Notes under the pieces: model-generated | Database searches by the model: none | The model's input: only the letters and a program-made list of their open reading frames with translations | What the model was told of the DNA's origin: nothing | In this document: piece after piece, positions 1-14,399 of the stretch | Numbering within the stretch: the stretch's first letter is position 1 | Layout of the letters: the number at the start of each line of letters is the position of its first letter | Assembly: GCF_024679245.1 (NCBI RefSeq) | Contig: NC_090187.1 | Location: 25,272,495-25,336,494 of the forward strand | DNA from: Pseudorasbora parva | Lineage: Eukaryota; Chordata; Actinopteri; Cypriniformes; Gobionidae | Direction: 5' to 3' | DNA: 64,000 nt | Program-made: the position numbers and the translations under genes

Positions 1-469
1 GGCCATCATTAGGTTAAACCCCGCCCACCACTATACACACTGTTATTGGCCCAACCAGAGTTTGGCGTTTACGGCTCAGAAGTGTATTGAAAGTTGCTAG
101 ACGACACTCACGGCAAATTAGATTTGCTGCCGCTATAGGGTGCGTCTAGATTTCTAGGCCAAAACACACCTACATCTTGGATGAACTATCCCTTTAAGGA
201 CATTTATGTACTGTGTTATTTCTGGCATTTGAAAACTAGTTGAACCAATTATCTTATATCATCATATGTGCTTTTATAGTGCGTTGGAAGACAACTTAAA
301 ATAGTTTCCTTAAAAAGTACTTTATTAAAAATAGCTGTCTGTTGAGTCATTGCCTGTCTGGGTTGAGAAGCAGGAAGACAGCAATGTTTGGTTTTAGAAA
401 CAGAGTATTCAAGCTTTGTCTGTACGGGCAGGATCTGCCTTTTCAGCATATTTCTTTCTTCCTTTTTAG
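1..469. other. Non-coding left edge / intron of the p40-like gene
   Basis: No exon or clear mobile element could be recognised here. The pyrimidine-rich stretch at about 437-469 is the acceptor of the first visible p40-like exon. Confidence 0.4.
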
Positions 470-2530
<2,061 letters not shown>

Positions 2531-2677
2531 TTTAATCCACTCTTCCTCCTGAACCCTTTATTTATATGTCCTGTCCCATTTTCCAGTTCCTTATTTATTT
2601 TTTTATATATGTGTCTATGTATGAATTTTAGATATGACTGTTACACACTGTACGACTATTCACCTCATCTCTGTCCC

Positions 2678-2683
2678 ATTAAA
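2678..2683 (+). terminator. Possible ATTAAA poly(A) signal for a short p40 transcript
   Basis: ATTAAA lies about 150 bases after the TGA at 2528-2530. It would serve a short isoform ending WKNVNQ if the donor at 2519 is not used. Confidence 0.3.
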
Positions 2684-3160
2684 CCCTTTGCTCTTCTATT
2701 CTGTCTTTTTATTCCTTAAAGTCCCCCTGTACTCTCTAAACAAAAATTGTGCTAAACAACACTTAAAGTGGTTTATGTTTGTAATCATAGGGGAACCACT
2801 TTAACTTCTATATAGCACCGATCTTTAAAGATGCTCTACAGTAGCCTACCATTGAAAAATGGTTCTATGTAGAACCATAGAACCACCTATGAATGGGAAT
2901 TTACAATGGCAAAATCTGTTTTGAATCACTTTTTTGCTTTTCTGAGGTCAAAAAGTGCTGTTTTGGGGCACTGGAATATTTCCTATTAGGGGAGCCTGGG
3001 GGCAAAATGTTGAGAACCACATTATCTTTATGCTGTTTTTTTAATATGTTTAATATGTTATGTAAGAGAGAGTTAGAGAACCGTTAAAGAACTATACAGG
3101 GGCTTAATGGATTCTTTGAATGGCAGTGGTGCTATATAGAAATTAAGCTATGAGGAACCA

Positions 3161-3191
<31 letters not shown>

Positions 3192-3287
3192 ATACAATCA
3201 TTTTATACTTAAAAACTAACCTTTAATCAATAAAATGACATATTAAACGTTTAAACATTAATATAGCAATGTATACCCGTGCTACAC

Positions 3288-5185
3288 TTAAAGTATTAGT
3301 TTACTTTAAATTAAAAATTCCCCCATGATTTACTCACTGGGGTTTTGTATGAAAAATATCCATATTTAAAAGGTAAAATATCTTATAAAGTAAAATATCT
3401 AGCTTCCACCAGACCACCTTCCATATCCAACTTTTGAAGTAAGTGTCTCGCAGTTCAAAACATTCAATGTCATACGTCACGCTAGTTACCCTTTATTTGT
3501 AGTTTTTTTTTTTGGGGGGGGGGGGGGGGGGGGATGCTGTTTCATGCATTCTGAGCTTTTTATACTGTTAAAGACTTGGATTCCCATCCTAAACATAGAC
3601 AAAGTTTCAAAAGCTAAGTTGGACGTTTGATGGAGTATTTCTGTGTCAAAAATACTCCTTCCAGTTTCTCACAAGTTTCTGAGAGTTTTTTTCGAGTATG
3701 GCTCGGCTTGACGTTGATAGAGCGGAAAATCCTTGTATGGGCCGTAAGGGCTCTTCTCCCGGAAAGGTGTGCGCGCGCTTGACTAGATGCACGCCGCCCA
3801 TAAACACTGCTCTCAGGTGCAGCAGATCCACTAGTCCGTGCAACACGTCCGTTGCGCCGCGCGGCGCGCTCCACTTTATTCCTATGGGTGACATCAAGCG
3901 ACTTCAAGGCTTCATGACAGTATTCCGGGAAGGCAGCGCTGCATTTGAACCGATTTGAACGCAGAAATGACGGGAAGCGGCACAACATACGCTTCGGTCG
4001 CAAAAGTGGATCTCCACGGTCTCTGCTGTCAGGTCTTCACGAAATCAACAGTTAACTTACCATAGAAGTGTGTTTTTGACAGAGCCCAGCGATAAAGGTT
4101 CGGTCCTGCTTTGGAAACAGGCGGTGAGTCAAACTGCTCCAAATGTCTACGCTGTTGGCTATCGTCGCGTGAGTAAACATCAGTAAACGACACGATTGTG
4201 TATAACGTTAGTTATCAATGGAGCATATCAATCAATTATCAATGGAGCATGCGATCTATTGTGTGTGTTTCAATACATTTGTTTAGCTGACCAATATAGG
4301 TGTCAGTTTGTTTATTGGAAAACCACCCAAACATAAACCTAGCGTTCTCACAAAGCGTGCTTCGTCCTTCAAACGGTTACTCCATTGTTGTTCTATGTAT
4401 AATGTTACACTAGTCTGACGTGCAAAACCGTTTTGCTTGCTACTGGTTTAGTCGCATACAATAGTCCATAAACCGAATCATGTCCTCATAAACTGCGAGT
4501 AAAACCACACACAAATGTTGACAAGCCACTAAATACATTACATACCACAGAGACGGACGTCCTGCGGTTGCTGTTTCTCCTGTTCAATTTATTTCAGCCT
4601 CTGGATCTGATTCTGGATCATATCTGTATTAGTTAAATCTGATAGCCATGGTTTATTTAGGGTAACGTTTTCATCTCCACGCTTGAGAATGTCAGCTTTC
4701 AGAAGCTCTCATGCAGTAGCTCATTCTTTAGCTCCGCCCACTCGATACGCCTCCAGGCGCTCGTTTTTTTCCGGAAAGATTGGTACAGCCTATATTTCTT
4801 TTATAAATATAATAAAACTAAAGACTTTTCAGAGATATGAAGGATGCAATACCTCTATAGGTACTCAAGATTGACATGAGATTGACTGAAACTGAGTGTC
4901 CCCCCCCCCCCCCTGCCCCCCTTAAATATGGATCTTTTTCTTACACAAAAGCATCACTGCTTCAGAAAGCCTTTAATAACCCCCGGAGCCATGTGGAGTA
5001 CGTTTATGATGGATGGATGTGCTTTTTTAAACTTCAAACTTAGTAGACCCCGCCACTGCATTATAAAACTTAAGCGTCAGGATGTTTATCAATATAACCC
5101 AGATTTTGTTCATCAGAAAGTAGAAAGTCATATACACCTAGGATGGCTTGAGGGTGAGTAAACCATGGGGTAATTTTCATCTTAA
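3288..5185. mobile_element. TTAA-terminal DNA transposon remnant, interrupted by a second element
   Basis: The left end TTAAAGTATTAGTTTACTTT continues into CCCCATGATTTACTCAC. The right end at about 5140-5185 is its inverted counterpart (GGTGAGTAAACCATGGGG, then TTAA). TTAA duplications are typical of piggyBac and Kolobok superfamilies. No transposase frame is visible. The interior is split by the element at 3514-4925. Confidence 0.6.
3514..4925. mobile_element. Nested TTAA-type non-autonomous element with poly-G/poly-C ends
   Basis: The left end is a 20-base G run followed by ATGCTGTTTCATGCATTCTG. The right end is GAAACTGAGTGT, a C run (4900-4913) and TTAA at 4922-4925. The left end reappears inverted at about 14540-14612, inside another element, so this is a dispersed family. 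The internal short frames near 3614-4003 are not convincing proteins. The superfamily (Kolobok-like) is a guess. Confidence 0.6.
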
Positions 5186-5202
5186 ATCCTTAGAAATATA
5201 GA

Positions 5203-7016
5203 TTAAAGCAGCACTAGGTAACTTTTCAACCTTCATAATATATTTTTTAAGACTCTTGTGATGATAAATCGACTTACAATAGGTTGAATGACACGTCTGC
5301 CATAGCCTGATGGGGTCTGTATCGTTTTTAATCGTACTTTTAAACTTCGGGTTTCGGGTAGTAACCCGAGAATAAAAAGAACTACAAAATTCGACTGCTT
5401 TACGGCATATACGTCACTTCCACCAACACCCACACTTCCTTACATTCGGACGTGCGAGCCCAACTTTGTTCGTCGGATAATATAGTCATGTCCGAAGCAG
5501 CAGAGACAAATAAGAAAGAAAAGGTTTTGTTGGAGGAAAGCAATAAGAGGAAACGAGAAAGTGATGTGATTAAAGGCAGGACGAGGATCAACATGTGACC
5601 AGCGTTTGCTCGTCGGCGTGAGCTGAAGGAGGCGTGCCCGACCGATGCTGTCCTGCTTGTTATGGTGATTGCCTACCACTCAAACATTGAACTAAAGTAT
5701 CATATAGATTCTGTAAAACGGTAACCAATAGACTACTATAATGACGCTGGCTTGTAAACGTGAGCATCAAGATTATTTGGCGTTTGAAAAAAATAAAACC
5801 TATGAAATTATATTCATAAGACATGCTGAAACATATGCCACTGACTGTAACGTTACCTGGGATGAAGACATTTCACACGCGACGCCAGAAGAACTCTGAA
5901 CTCCTCTTGCAGTGTTCAGGGGAACTAGTGCTGCACCAACCCGCGGGACGCTTTTATGAAGTTATTTGGCCCGCACCGTACCACTGTATATATTTTTACA
6001 AACCGCCGCGCACCCGCGACCATTAAATAAAGCTCTTTGACCTTATACGGGCACAAGCGGAACATCCAGCACCATGTGTCAAATAAATAAATCACAAAGA
6101 TTGCATTTACGCTGCTTTGTTTAGTACATTAGCATACTAGCTTTGTTAAGTAGCTAGAAATGCTACTCAGCGATGATTTATTTACTGTATATTGTCAATG
6201 TAGGTCAAAACTAACCTTTAACATCCTACATTTATGGGTTAGCCAGCTTTATCTTAAATTAGCTTATCTTTTTTAGTGTTAAGGTCCTATACAAACTATT
6301 CAAGATGATTGTAAACAAAATAACTTCGAAATTGTACAATACAATTTCATATATTGAATATATTGCACTCGAAACACAAAGACTTAAAAATTAAATTACC
6401 TGCTCAGGTTCCGACATAATGGTTCCTTAAAACGTGCCTTGTCCTAGTCCTGCTACATGTTTAAACAAGAGTGAAACTGATTAAACAAATGACCAATCAC
6501 AGGTAGGAAGACAAAAGTCATTGCCCCGCCCTCAAAGTGTCAAAAGTCAACTCGAGGAGCGAGCGAGTGTTGAGTAGTCACGCGAGCGCTCATTTGCAGT
6601 TGTGCGCGCTAGGCAGCAGGGGCTTGTGCTAGTATTCATTTCCGCCCCTAAATACTCGCTCGCGGTGTACAAATGCGCGCTCGCGGTGTACAAATGTATT
6701 CGCGGGTGCACAGATGCGCTCTCGCGTTGTTTTTTTCCTCTCGTGGGTCTGTTTTGCGCGCATGGGTTTATTCGCGTGCTCGTGGTTTTCGTGCGCGCGA
6801 CTTTTGACTTTATTTAAACGCCATTTACGGAGTCCGCGGGTTATGAGACGACCCGCGCATCACTAGTTCAGGGCTATCAGGGTTGTCATGTCAACAAATG
6901 CATGCGTGATGGCATCCCCTGTTGTAGGATGACAGCTCTTACGACAGTAGTTGAGGACATTATTTTTTCCAAACTGTAGGGGGACCGAGAGCAAAAGTAG
7001 CCAAGTGCGGCTTTAA
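5203..7016. mobile_element. TTAA-flanked DNA element interrupted by a hAT-like insertion
   Basis: The left end TTAAAGCAGCACTAGGTAAC and the right end (the reverse of TTAAAGCCGCACTTGGCTAC) are imperfect terminal inverted repeats flanked by TTAA. Without the insertion at 5922-6865 it would be about 860 bp. No transposase frame seen. Confidence 0.65.
5922..6865. mobile_element. hAT-like non-autonomous element with 8-bp target duplication
   Basis: GTTCAGGG occurs directly on both sides (5914-5921 and 6866-6873). The ends read GAACTAGTGCTGC and, inverted from the right, TAGTGATGC. An 8-bp duplication with TAGTG-type ends fits hAT. The interior is GC-rich with short repeated GCTCGCGGTGTACAAATG units near 6660-6700. 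The left end has four extra bases (GAAC) between duplication and terminus. Confidence 0.7.
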
Positions 7017-7252
7017 AATATACTTCATGAATATGCAAATTAGTCACCGCCTCCACTCAATCGCACAAGCTCTGACTTTACTCTGTCAACTTAACTGTCA
7101 ACGCTGCACTAGTTTCATTCAGCCATATATGTGTGAACCAGAAACTGATTTAGAAGAAGAAGGGGAAGAGTGAATTATACAGGCTCTTATATGTATAAGA
7201 ATGGTAATGCTTTTTATGTATCGCTCTCTAAAACGTAGGACACAAACGGTAA

Positions 7253-7995
7253 TTAAAAGGATAGTTCACCCAAAAATGAAAATTAGCCCATGATTTACTC
7301 ACCCTCAAGCCATCCTGATTTCACCTGACCTCACACTGTGACGTGGGCAAATCGTTTGGAAAACGGCCCTCGTTTATGGCCTCGCCCACTGATCTGGTCT
7401 ATTATCCTTCAAAATGCTTACGCCATGTCTGACAAGCGTAACTTATGCAATGTCATCAGACTTAACGTAAGCATTTTGAACAGCGAGAGGCGCTACACTT
7501 TTTCCGTAAGTTAAAGGGGTGAGTTCACCCAAAAATGAAATGAATATGTCATTAATGACTCACCCTAATGTTGTTCCACACCTGTAAGAGCTTATTAGAT
7601 TCATGATTCGGATCGCGTGTCAAACTGCTGAAATCACGGGACATTGGCGATCCGAATCATGAATCAAGCCGCTGATTCATGACCATTTGAACCTTTATTT
7701 GAGGATTGAAAACAAACGCGGAAGAGAAGACAATGCTGAATAAAGTCAGTTTTTGCTATTTTTGAACCAAAATGTATTTTCATTGCTTCAAGAGATTCTA
7801 ATTAACTAACTGATGTCACATATGGACTACTTTGATGATGTTTTTATTCCCTTTCTGGACATGGACAGTATAGTGCGCTTACACTTAGATACGCTTTAAG
7901 ACTAATATAAAATATCTTAAACTGTGTTCCGAAGATGAACGGAGGTCTTACGGGTGTGGAACGACATTAGGGCGAGTCATTAATGGCATAAATGT
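7253..7995. mobile_element. Two TTAA-family ends in tandem (GTTCACCCAAAAATGAAA type)
   Basis: One left end starts at TTAA 7253 (AAGGATAGTTCACCC). A second starts at TTAA 7511 and continues to about 7995, where an inverted copy of CACCCTAATGTTGTTCCAC is seen. The internal segment holds GCGATCCGAATCATGAATC, also present in copies near 22980, 29350 and 50450. Confidence 0.6.
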
Positions 7996-8154
7996 AATTT
8001 TAATTTACATAATTAATTCGCCCACTATATTTCTAGATGCAACCGATTTATCATATTAACCGGAAAAAAACACAGGGATAACCTTTTTTTTTCTTGAGAC
8101 TCTCCTGTTTCAGAGGATAGTTAATGATATGCTAAAGCCCACCCCTTTGTGACA

Positions 8155-8258
8155 GAATGGTGCAGGTGCACTTAAGGCATGTCCGAATCCGAGAAAACAC
8201 GTCTGCATGCCAGGTTCATGGTGGATTCGGACATGCCTTAAGTGCACCTGCACCATTC
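8155..8258. repeat. Perfect 36-bp inverted repeat (hairpin)
   Basis: Arms 8155-8190 and 8223-8258 are exact reverse complements, starting GAATGGTGCAGGTGCACTTA, around a 32-base loop. Not a microsatellite. It could be a foldback element; no target duplication was recognised. Confidence 0.9.
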
Positions 8259-9977
8259 GGTATCCTGCTTTCCCTTCTTGTGTAATACGTTGTGCACTTG
8301 CCTATAGGCGCATATTACTAACACGCCCTTTAAATGGGTCACATAATGGTACATGCAAAAAAACTTTTTTATTGGTATTAGCTGTAACATCAATATGTCA
8401 ACTAACATATACATCAGTAAACACATAGCATTCGTTGATAGTGTTACCCTGCCATTACCTACAAAGGTAGATCAAAGTGACATTACGTTAACCAACCATT
8501 CAGAAAAATCCTTTTCGAGCCTTATTGTCGAATTTTGTTGGGGGGCTGTCATCTTGTTCGGGATCCGACTCTGGTTCAAATTGATATGGTTGCACAGATG
8601 TGTCCTCAGAGACTCCTGTTGAAATTTGTTCTCCAAAATATACCCTCCATTGTTATCAAGGCAACACTCCAGGTGTGTCTTGTGTGCCCCAAAGAACAGA
8701 GGGGCGGGGTGAGCAAAGCTCATTATCATTTAAAGTCACATGCACTGAAATGGCTTGGTGAAAACAAAGCTGTTTTTGACCAGGAAAAAAAAGTGTTTTC
8801 TTACAATACTAATGAGAATTTTTAAATAAAGTATATCACAAACTTTTCATTTAGACACTAAAGAATCATATTAACTTGCATTATATGACCTCTTTAAATA
8901 ACTTTTTGCTATTTAAACAACGTGGCACTGGATATGAAAATGATAACTGTTTCGGGCCGAAACTTGCAAACAACAAATTCATATGGATAATATCAGATCA
9001 TTTGATAGAAAGTAATGAATTAGATTACAATAAACCAACCAGCAGTTAAATTGAAGCACACAATTAGATAATACCAATATAGGTCAACCAAATACCATGC
9101 TAAGCTTTATTTTGTGTGTGTTGTAAAAGGTCACATTAGTAATAAAAGAAAAAACACTTAAGAAAACATGGTCAGGTCAAACTGTCTGAATAATTTTGGT
9201 CCCAAATTTGTATACATTTTTCTGGTAGGTCACTGTATGAAGAATTTGAGGGTATATCACAGTTTACTTTATTTTGCTATCGTCAGTTACATAAAGGAAC
9301 TATAGTATCCTGCACTCACTTGTAAAAAATGATATCTAGTGTCTGAGTAATTTTGGGGTAGACTGTAGTTCTAAAATTCATTCTAATATATTTATCTTTA
9401 TGCTAATATACTTATCTTTATAGTTATCGTTCTTGGTGTGAATGAGCCTTTATACAGACATAGCTTTCCAATCTTTCACCAAAACTCTAAAACAATCTCT
9501 GAATGTTGGCGGCTTGTTTTCTCCAGACAAAAATGGTGTAGTTTAATAGGAGCATTTAGCTTTGATTTACAATTAACATGCTTTTATGTATCGCAGATGT
9601 ACAAGCATAAAAAAAAATGTACAAGTTGTACACGTTTATAAGGTTGGTAAGGCTTTTAATGTGTTTGGAAATAGTCTTTTATGCTCACCATATTTTTATT
9701 TTTTTGGGGGATAATTGATTTGTTTGATCAGCAATAAATAGTAAAAGTAATATTGTGAAATATTATTACAATTAAATATTTGTTTTCTATTTCATGTATC
9801 TAAAAATGTCCTTTATTCCTGTAATAGAAAAAAAATCTTTACCTTTCACTGGTCAATTTATTGCCTTACTGACCCCCAAGTTTTACACAATATGAATATA
9901 AGAGAGAAGCTTTGAGCCCAGATATCGAGTGTGTTTACAAAATAATTTTGTAAATTGATTTCTTGTTCTCTGTATAG
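8259..9977. other. Rest of the long p40-like intron
   Basis: No coding exon was recognised before 9978. An AT-rich stretch with TCTGAATAATTTTGGT (about 9155-9370) and a fragment containing GTAATATTGTGAAATATTAT (about 9730-9830) resemble dispersed fish repeats present elsewhere in the window. Confidence 0.4.
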
Positions 9978-10112
9978 GTGCCCGTCAGGGTAAAAAGAAC
10001 CCGTACCAAAGGAAGTGGCAAAAAGAAAGAAAGAAGAAATAAGAGGAAAAATCAAAAGAAAACCGGCATGGGGGAACAAAAGAAGAAACTTCTGAACTGG
10101 GCATCTTTTTAA
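9978..10112 (+). CDS. il12b: Candidate last coding exon of the p40-like gene, lysine/arginine-rich tail
   Basis: A pyrimidine-rich tract ending in TATAG is followed by a 44-codon frame closed by TAA at 10110-10112. Poly(A) signals lie 70-90 bases beyond. The peptide begins VPVRVKRTRTKG and contains GKKKERRNKRKNQKK. By my count 18 of 44 residues are Lys/Arg and only two are acidic. It begins in phase 0. The upstream WSEWTSWKN codons end in phase 0 at 2518, directly before a GTAAAC donor, so the two join in frame. The joined end (WSEWTSWKN-VP...) resembles the human p40 end WSEWASVPCS. This is therefore probably the true C-terminus, or an alternative one, reached across a 7.5 kb intron full of transposons. 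No other + strand gene is visible to own it. Splicing is inferred. Confidence 0.6.
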   Translation: MPVRVKRTRTKGSGKKKERRNKRKNQKKTGMGEQKKKLLNWASF

Positions 10113-10183
10113 ATTTCTAAATGTATATTTTTTTATGGTAATTCACACTGTAATTAGATTGGTTTTGTGTCTAAGATGGCTTG

Positions 10184-10200
10184 AATAAATGCTGAATAAA
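10184..10200 (+). terminator. Paired AATAAA poly(A) signals for the basic-tail exon
   Basis: Two AATAAA hexamers (10184-10189 and 10195-10200) follow the TAA at 10112. They support a + strand terminal exon here, about 200 bases from the convergent cfap161 end. Confidence 0.6.
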
Positions 10201-10354
10201 TATTGAGCTAAGTATTCAACAGCAGGGGCAACAGTGAGTTAAGAGGGAATTCTCTACTTTCTAAAAGAAGAATAAATGAAAGCATGTACAGTATATATAT
10301 ATATATAATTATATAGATTTTATAAAGAAATAAAATATTGTATTTTCAAAAATA

Positions 10355-10360
10355 TTTATT
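10355..10360 (-). terminator. cfap161: Poly(A) signal of cfap161
   Basis: TTTATT on the + strand (AATAAA on the - strand), about 45 bases after the cfap161 stop. Confidence 0.55.
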
Positions 10361-10402
10361 GATATTATTATTCTGTTATTTCCTTTTATGTCTCGGTTCT
10401 TT

Positions 10403-12787
10403 TTAACTGCACTCTTTTACTTGTGTGTCCTCTTGGTTTTCTCTGGGCTCATCCGTTATGACTGTTTCTGCAGGCTGCATTTGCATCAGACTTTCATTTT
10501 GATTGGCAGGATGAGCCGTAAAAAACAGCCAATGGTTATTGTCCCGCTCAGCTTTATGGGAGTCCAAGAAGGTGTGAGCAGCAAGTTCATACTCTTTACC
10601 AAATGGAGTCCTAAACACACACACAAAGTAGTAAATATACCACACAAAAGTAACATTTATTAACACATATTAAATTTATGTCTAAATATTTCCTATGGCA
10701 AAATCTTACTTAATATATGGATAAACATTGACATTTTTTTCAAATAACTACACTAAATGCAACTACATATTTCTGAGTGACAGAAGATATCAAGAAAGTG
10801 AAGAATGCAGAGTGGATTTTATTCATTAGGAATTCAATTTTGGAGTACCTGTAATATTTAGCTATTCCCTGCTCACTTGAATTAAAGGACAACTCCGGTG
10901 AATTTTTAAGTTTATCTTGATCGTTATATCTTTGTGAGTGCAGTCTATAGAAAAAAAAAAACGAACCGGATTGGTGCTTGCAACGCGGAGTTATTACAGT
11001 TAATGCCCACAGCACCCACTCAGCTAAAACGGCAGCTTTGGGGGCATAAATGTAAAAGGTGTCTTTGTGCCTCTTAACAGACAAAAAATGCAATTAAAAT
11101 GTCTGTCCAACATGAACAGGGCCCTTACATGACAACGAGATTATTTTAAATTACTGCACATCTTTCCTCAAGCCGGGTGTGCCCAAATGGAAGGATAAAT
11201 AAAGTTTACCATACCTCCACAGTGGAGTTTAACTGTAATAACTCTGTGTTGCAAGCACCAATCTGGTTAGTTTTTTTTCTTCTATAGACTGTACTCACAA
11301 AGATATAACGATCAAGATAAACTTAAAAATTCGCCGGAGTTGTCCTTTAAAACTTTACAGTATGAAATATAACATTACCACAGGATGTGATTGCCAAGGG
11401 CAGCCAGGCATTGATTGGTCTTACAGTGGGAAATCAAAACCTTGCTGTTCACCTGCCAAAACAAAGCAATCATGCCTTGTTATGAAGTTGTCAATAAAAA
11501 CAAGTACATTAGAAAAAGATTTAATTCGAAAGTGTGTGCACCTGAACAGGGTATCCCTCATTTTCAAGCCTTTCTTGAGGGTCAAAGTAAATGACCTTCC
11601 ACCAGCACAGGAAATCAAACTCCTCTACTAAGCTCAACTCCTGTAGTCGAGACTTCTTAGCACACTTCAGAAATGTTCTGTGATCACTGGCAAGGAACAC
11701 CTATGGGGAGTTGAACAGATCACATGTTAAGATATGGAAAACTCAGCAATTACAAAAAAACTGTGTATAGCATACATTCCAGTCGCTTCTTTACCTCTCC
11801 GGCAAAGCCTGCAGTCGTTCTCAGTGCAAAGCTTTGATCGTATCTGAGCAGCTCTCCATCTGAGGTCCCATCAACACTGAATCACAGACCACATGTCAGA
11901 GGTCTGTGTGTGTGATTGAGTACATTTGAATGTGCATATACAATACCTTGTAATGATAAAGGCGTTTCTAACACATGGGGTCATGCTGTGGGATCCCCCA
12001 ACTTGAAGGGGACCAAGAAGGTGGGGGACGGAATTTGTCTCTGAACGTGACCCGATATTACTGCTGTCGGCAATGATGCTAAGAACACAAGGGTCATGTT
12101 CTCCACCTCCAGAGTTTACCAGCATGATTGTGTCACCAAAGTGCAGAAAGCCATCCTGCGACACTGATAAACTCACCTAAACAAAACATATAATTAGTCT
12201 CATATTTAGCAGACACAGACAGTTACATTTAAAGGGTTACGTTCACCCAAAAATGAAAATTTGCCCATGTTTACTCATCCTAAAGACACCTAGGTGTATT
12301 TGACATTCTTCTTGCAGATGTATGCAATTGTAGTTATATTTAAAAAAGCTTTATATGCTTACAAGCTTTATAATGGCAGTAAATGGCCAAATCGAATTTT
12401 AAGTCCATAAAGGCGCATCTATCCATTATAAAATTATTCCACATGGATCCAGGGGGTTAATACAGGCCTTCTGAAGCAAATCGATGCGTTTGTGTGAGAA
12501 TATCCCTTTTAAAACTTTATAAACTAAAATAACTAGTTTCTGACAGATGTCTTACAATGGTCCTACATTCTGCATCAGGGGTTACTCTTATGCCACAAGT
12601 CAACTTGCGTAGGCCGTCTGTCGGAAGCTAGTTATTTTGTTTTTTAAAGTTTTAAATATAGATATATATTACTTACGCAAACACATCATTTCGCTTCAGA
12701 ATGCTTTTTTAAGCCCCCTTGAGCCATATGAATATCTTGAGGGTGAGTAAATCATGGACAAATTTTTCGACATTTCCTTCCCTATTA

Positions 12788-12870
<83 letters not shown>

Positions 12871-13934
12871 TGTGAAACAGCTTCTCTAACAAGAAACAAT
12901 GTAGGGCGGAACTTTATTTTGTCAATTGGAAATTGAATGGATGGTTGGGGTTTACTATTCCTGTGATGACATGGGAATGAAGGTTGTCCTGCCCTTGCGC
13001 CAGTAGAAGAGAAGAGATGTTGTTGAAAGAGGAAAGGGAAGTTGTTTGGGTTAAAGTTTATGAGGGTAAATTAATAATTTGCACAGATAAATCATTTGTA
13101 ATAAAAAATGTTCCATAAAAAAGGATTTGTCAGTTTTGAATTCATTGTGACTTAAAAAAAAAGCATCATTGCATTAAATAAAATAAACAATAAAGGTTTT
13201 AAATAATAGGCTAAATAAAAGCCAACAAATTAGGGTATTAATTACATTTTTTAAATTACCATTCTATTATAATAATTTTAATTATTAAAAATAAACAAAT
13301 ATATTTAATGGATAATAAAACATTTTTTAAATACATTTAATATATAATAATGAAAATAATGAAAAAGAAATAATGTTCCAAAAAAATAAGAAACGTCCAT
13401 TTTGATTTCATTTTGTGTCAAATGTCTGAGCATCAGAGCATTAATTTTTTTTTAAACAAAAGCCAACTATGCAAAAAGCCAACTAATGCAAAACATTTAC
13501 AAAATAAAAATGTGGGTATTAATTGCGTTTTTTAAAATCTATATTATCTATATTATCTCTATATTATATCTTTTTCTATTAATATTTTATCTGATAAACC
13601 TGATCATCTTGGTAATCCTGATCATCAAGATAACTTGTCATATAAGTTAACTTATAAGAAAAAATGCCTTACTGGTTTCAGGATGTCTTTTTTCAAAGCT
13701 CCTTCTTTCTGGACTGTGAGTTCGCCTCTGTCTTTTTGAAGAATAAAGCCCTTTAGGGTTTCCTGCCGAGACACTGGTCATTTACTCGTGTGTTCAGGTC
13801 ACTATTGGGACTTAACTTACACGCAGTCAGTAACCCTCACGAAATGCGTCAAAACTACAAACCTCTTCTAAAGTCACGTCTTCTTTCCAGTTTCCCACAC
13901 GAACGCGCGGATTATAGGTCCTAACATGAGCCAT
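10403..13934 (-). CDS. cfap161: Cilia- and flagella-associated protein 161 (complete, 7 exons, 304 aa)
   Basis: Axonemal protein, a ciliary microtubule inner protein in the known family. Minus-strand coding exons: 13863-13934, 13673-13762, 11947-12176, 11795-11876, 11542-11700, 11379-11452 and 10403-10610. They total 915 nt including the stop, against about 301 aa in human. All junctions are GT-AG and phases agree. The start MAHVRTYNPRVRVGNWKEDV parallels the human N-terminus (GVRIGNWNEDV). The middle has SQDGFLHFGDTIMLVN and FLASDHRTFLKCAKKSRLQE. The last exon has ELAAHTFLDSHKAERDNNHW, matching the human VVAHTYLDSHRVE segment. The short acidic end after HPANQNES is poorly conserved. It is convergent with the p40-like gene, whose last exon ends 290 bases from this stop. 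Introns carry a TTAA hairpin element (10882-11350) and (TA)n (12790-12867). Confidence 0.92.
10882..11350. mobile_element. TTAA hairpin MITE in cfap161 intron 6
   Basis: TTAAAGGACAACTCCGG at the left is matched inverted at the right, flanked by TTAA (10882-10885 and 11347-11350). The arms run for about 130 bp (GATCGTTATATCTTTGTGAG and its reverse complement). The right end lies 28 bases from the exon 6 boundary at 11379. Confidence 0.85.
12229..12770. mobile_element. TTAA-family element (GTTCACCC type) in cfap161 intron 2
   Basis: Left end TTAAAGGGTTACGTTCACCC; right end near 12735-12765 (TTGAGGGTGAGTAAATCATG) is inverted relative to the family left end. No coding content seen. Confidence 0.6.
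12790..12867. repeat. (TA)n microsatellite in cfap161 intron 2
   Basis: About 39 TA units directly after the TTAA element end. The rest of the intron up to 13672 is AT-rich with no recognised feature. Confidence 0.95.
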
Positions 13935-14077
13935 GTCGCAGTCTTTGTAAAACCCGACACACTGATAAGTGTGTAAATATAATGTACAGTTCAAACATAA
14001 ACTAAACTCCTCTTACTACAGGTAAAAAGTGTTTCCATGGATGCGTAACAACAACAGATGTGCGCAACTGCGCTTGC

Positions 14078-14359
14078 CAGTGTTGCCAAGTCCGCGGTTT
14101 TCCCGCGGAATTGGGCTACTTTTAACCACTTGCCGCGGGTTGATTTTTTATTCCGCGGGTTAAAGGTTTAACTAATTGCATCAGTTATTTTTAGCTGAAA
14201 TGGTTCTGTTGAAATAAATATTTTACTTTAGCCAATTCATATTCCACCAATGATAACAAGGATTCTAGGATGATGACAAAAGCAATATCGTATCAGCATA
14301 ACTGTGCTGATAAGCGCACACTTTGTGAGGTACGGTGGCACTGCTGGGCTTGTCCGCTA

Positions 14360-14399
<40 letters not shown>

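Noticed and set aside
3614..4003. Overlapping frames on both strands of 83-129 codons
   Set aside because: They lie inside the nested poly-G/poly-C-ended element and have no recognisable domain; repeat sequence rather than a gene.
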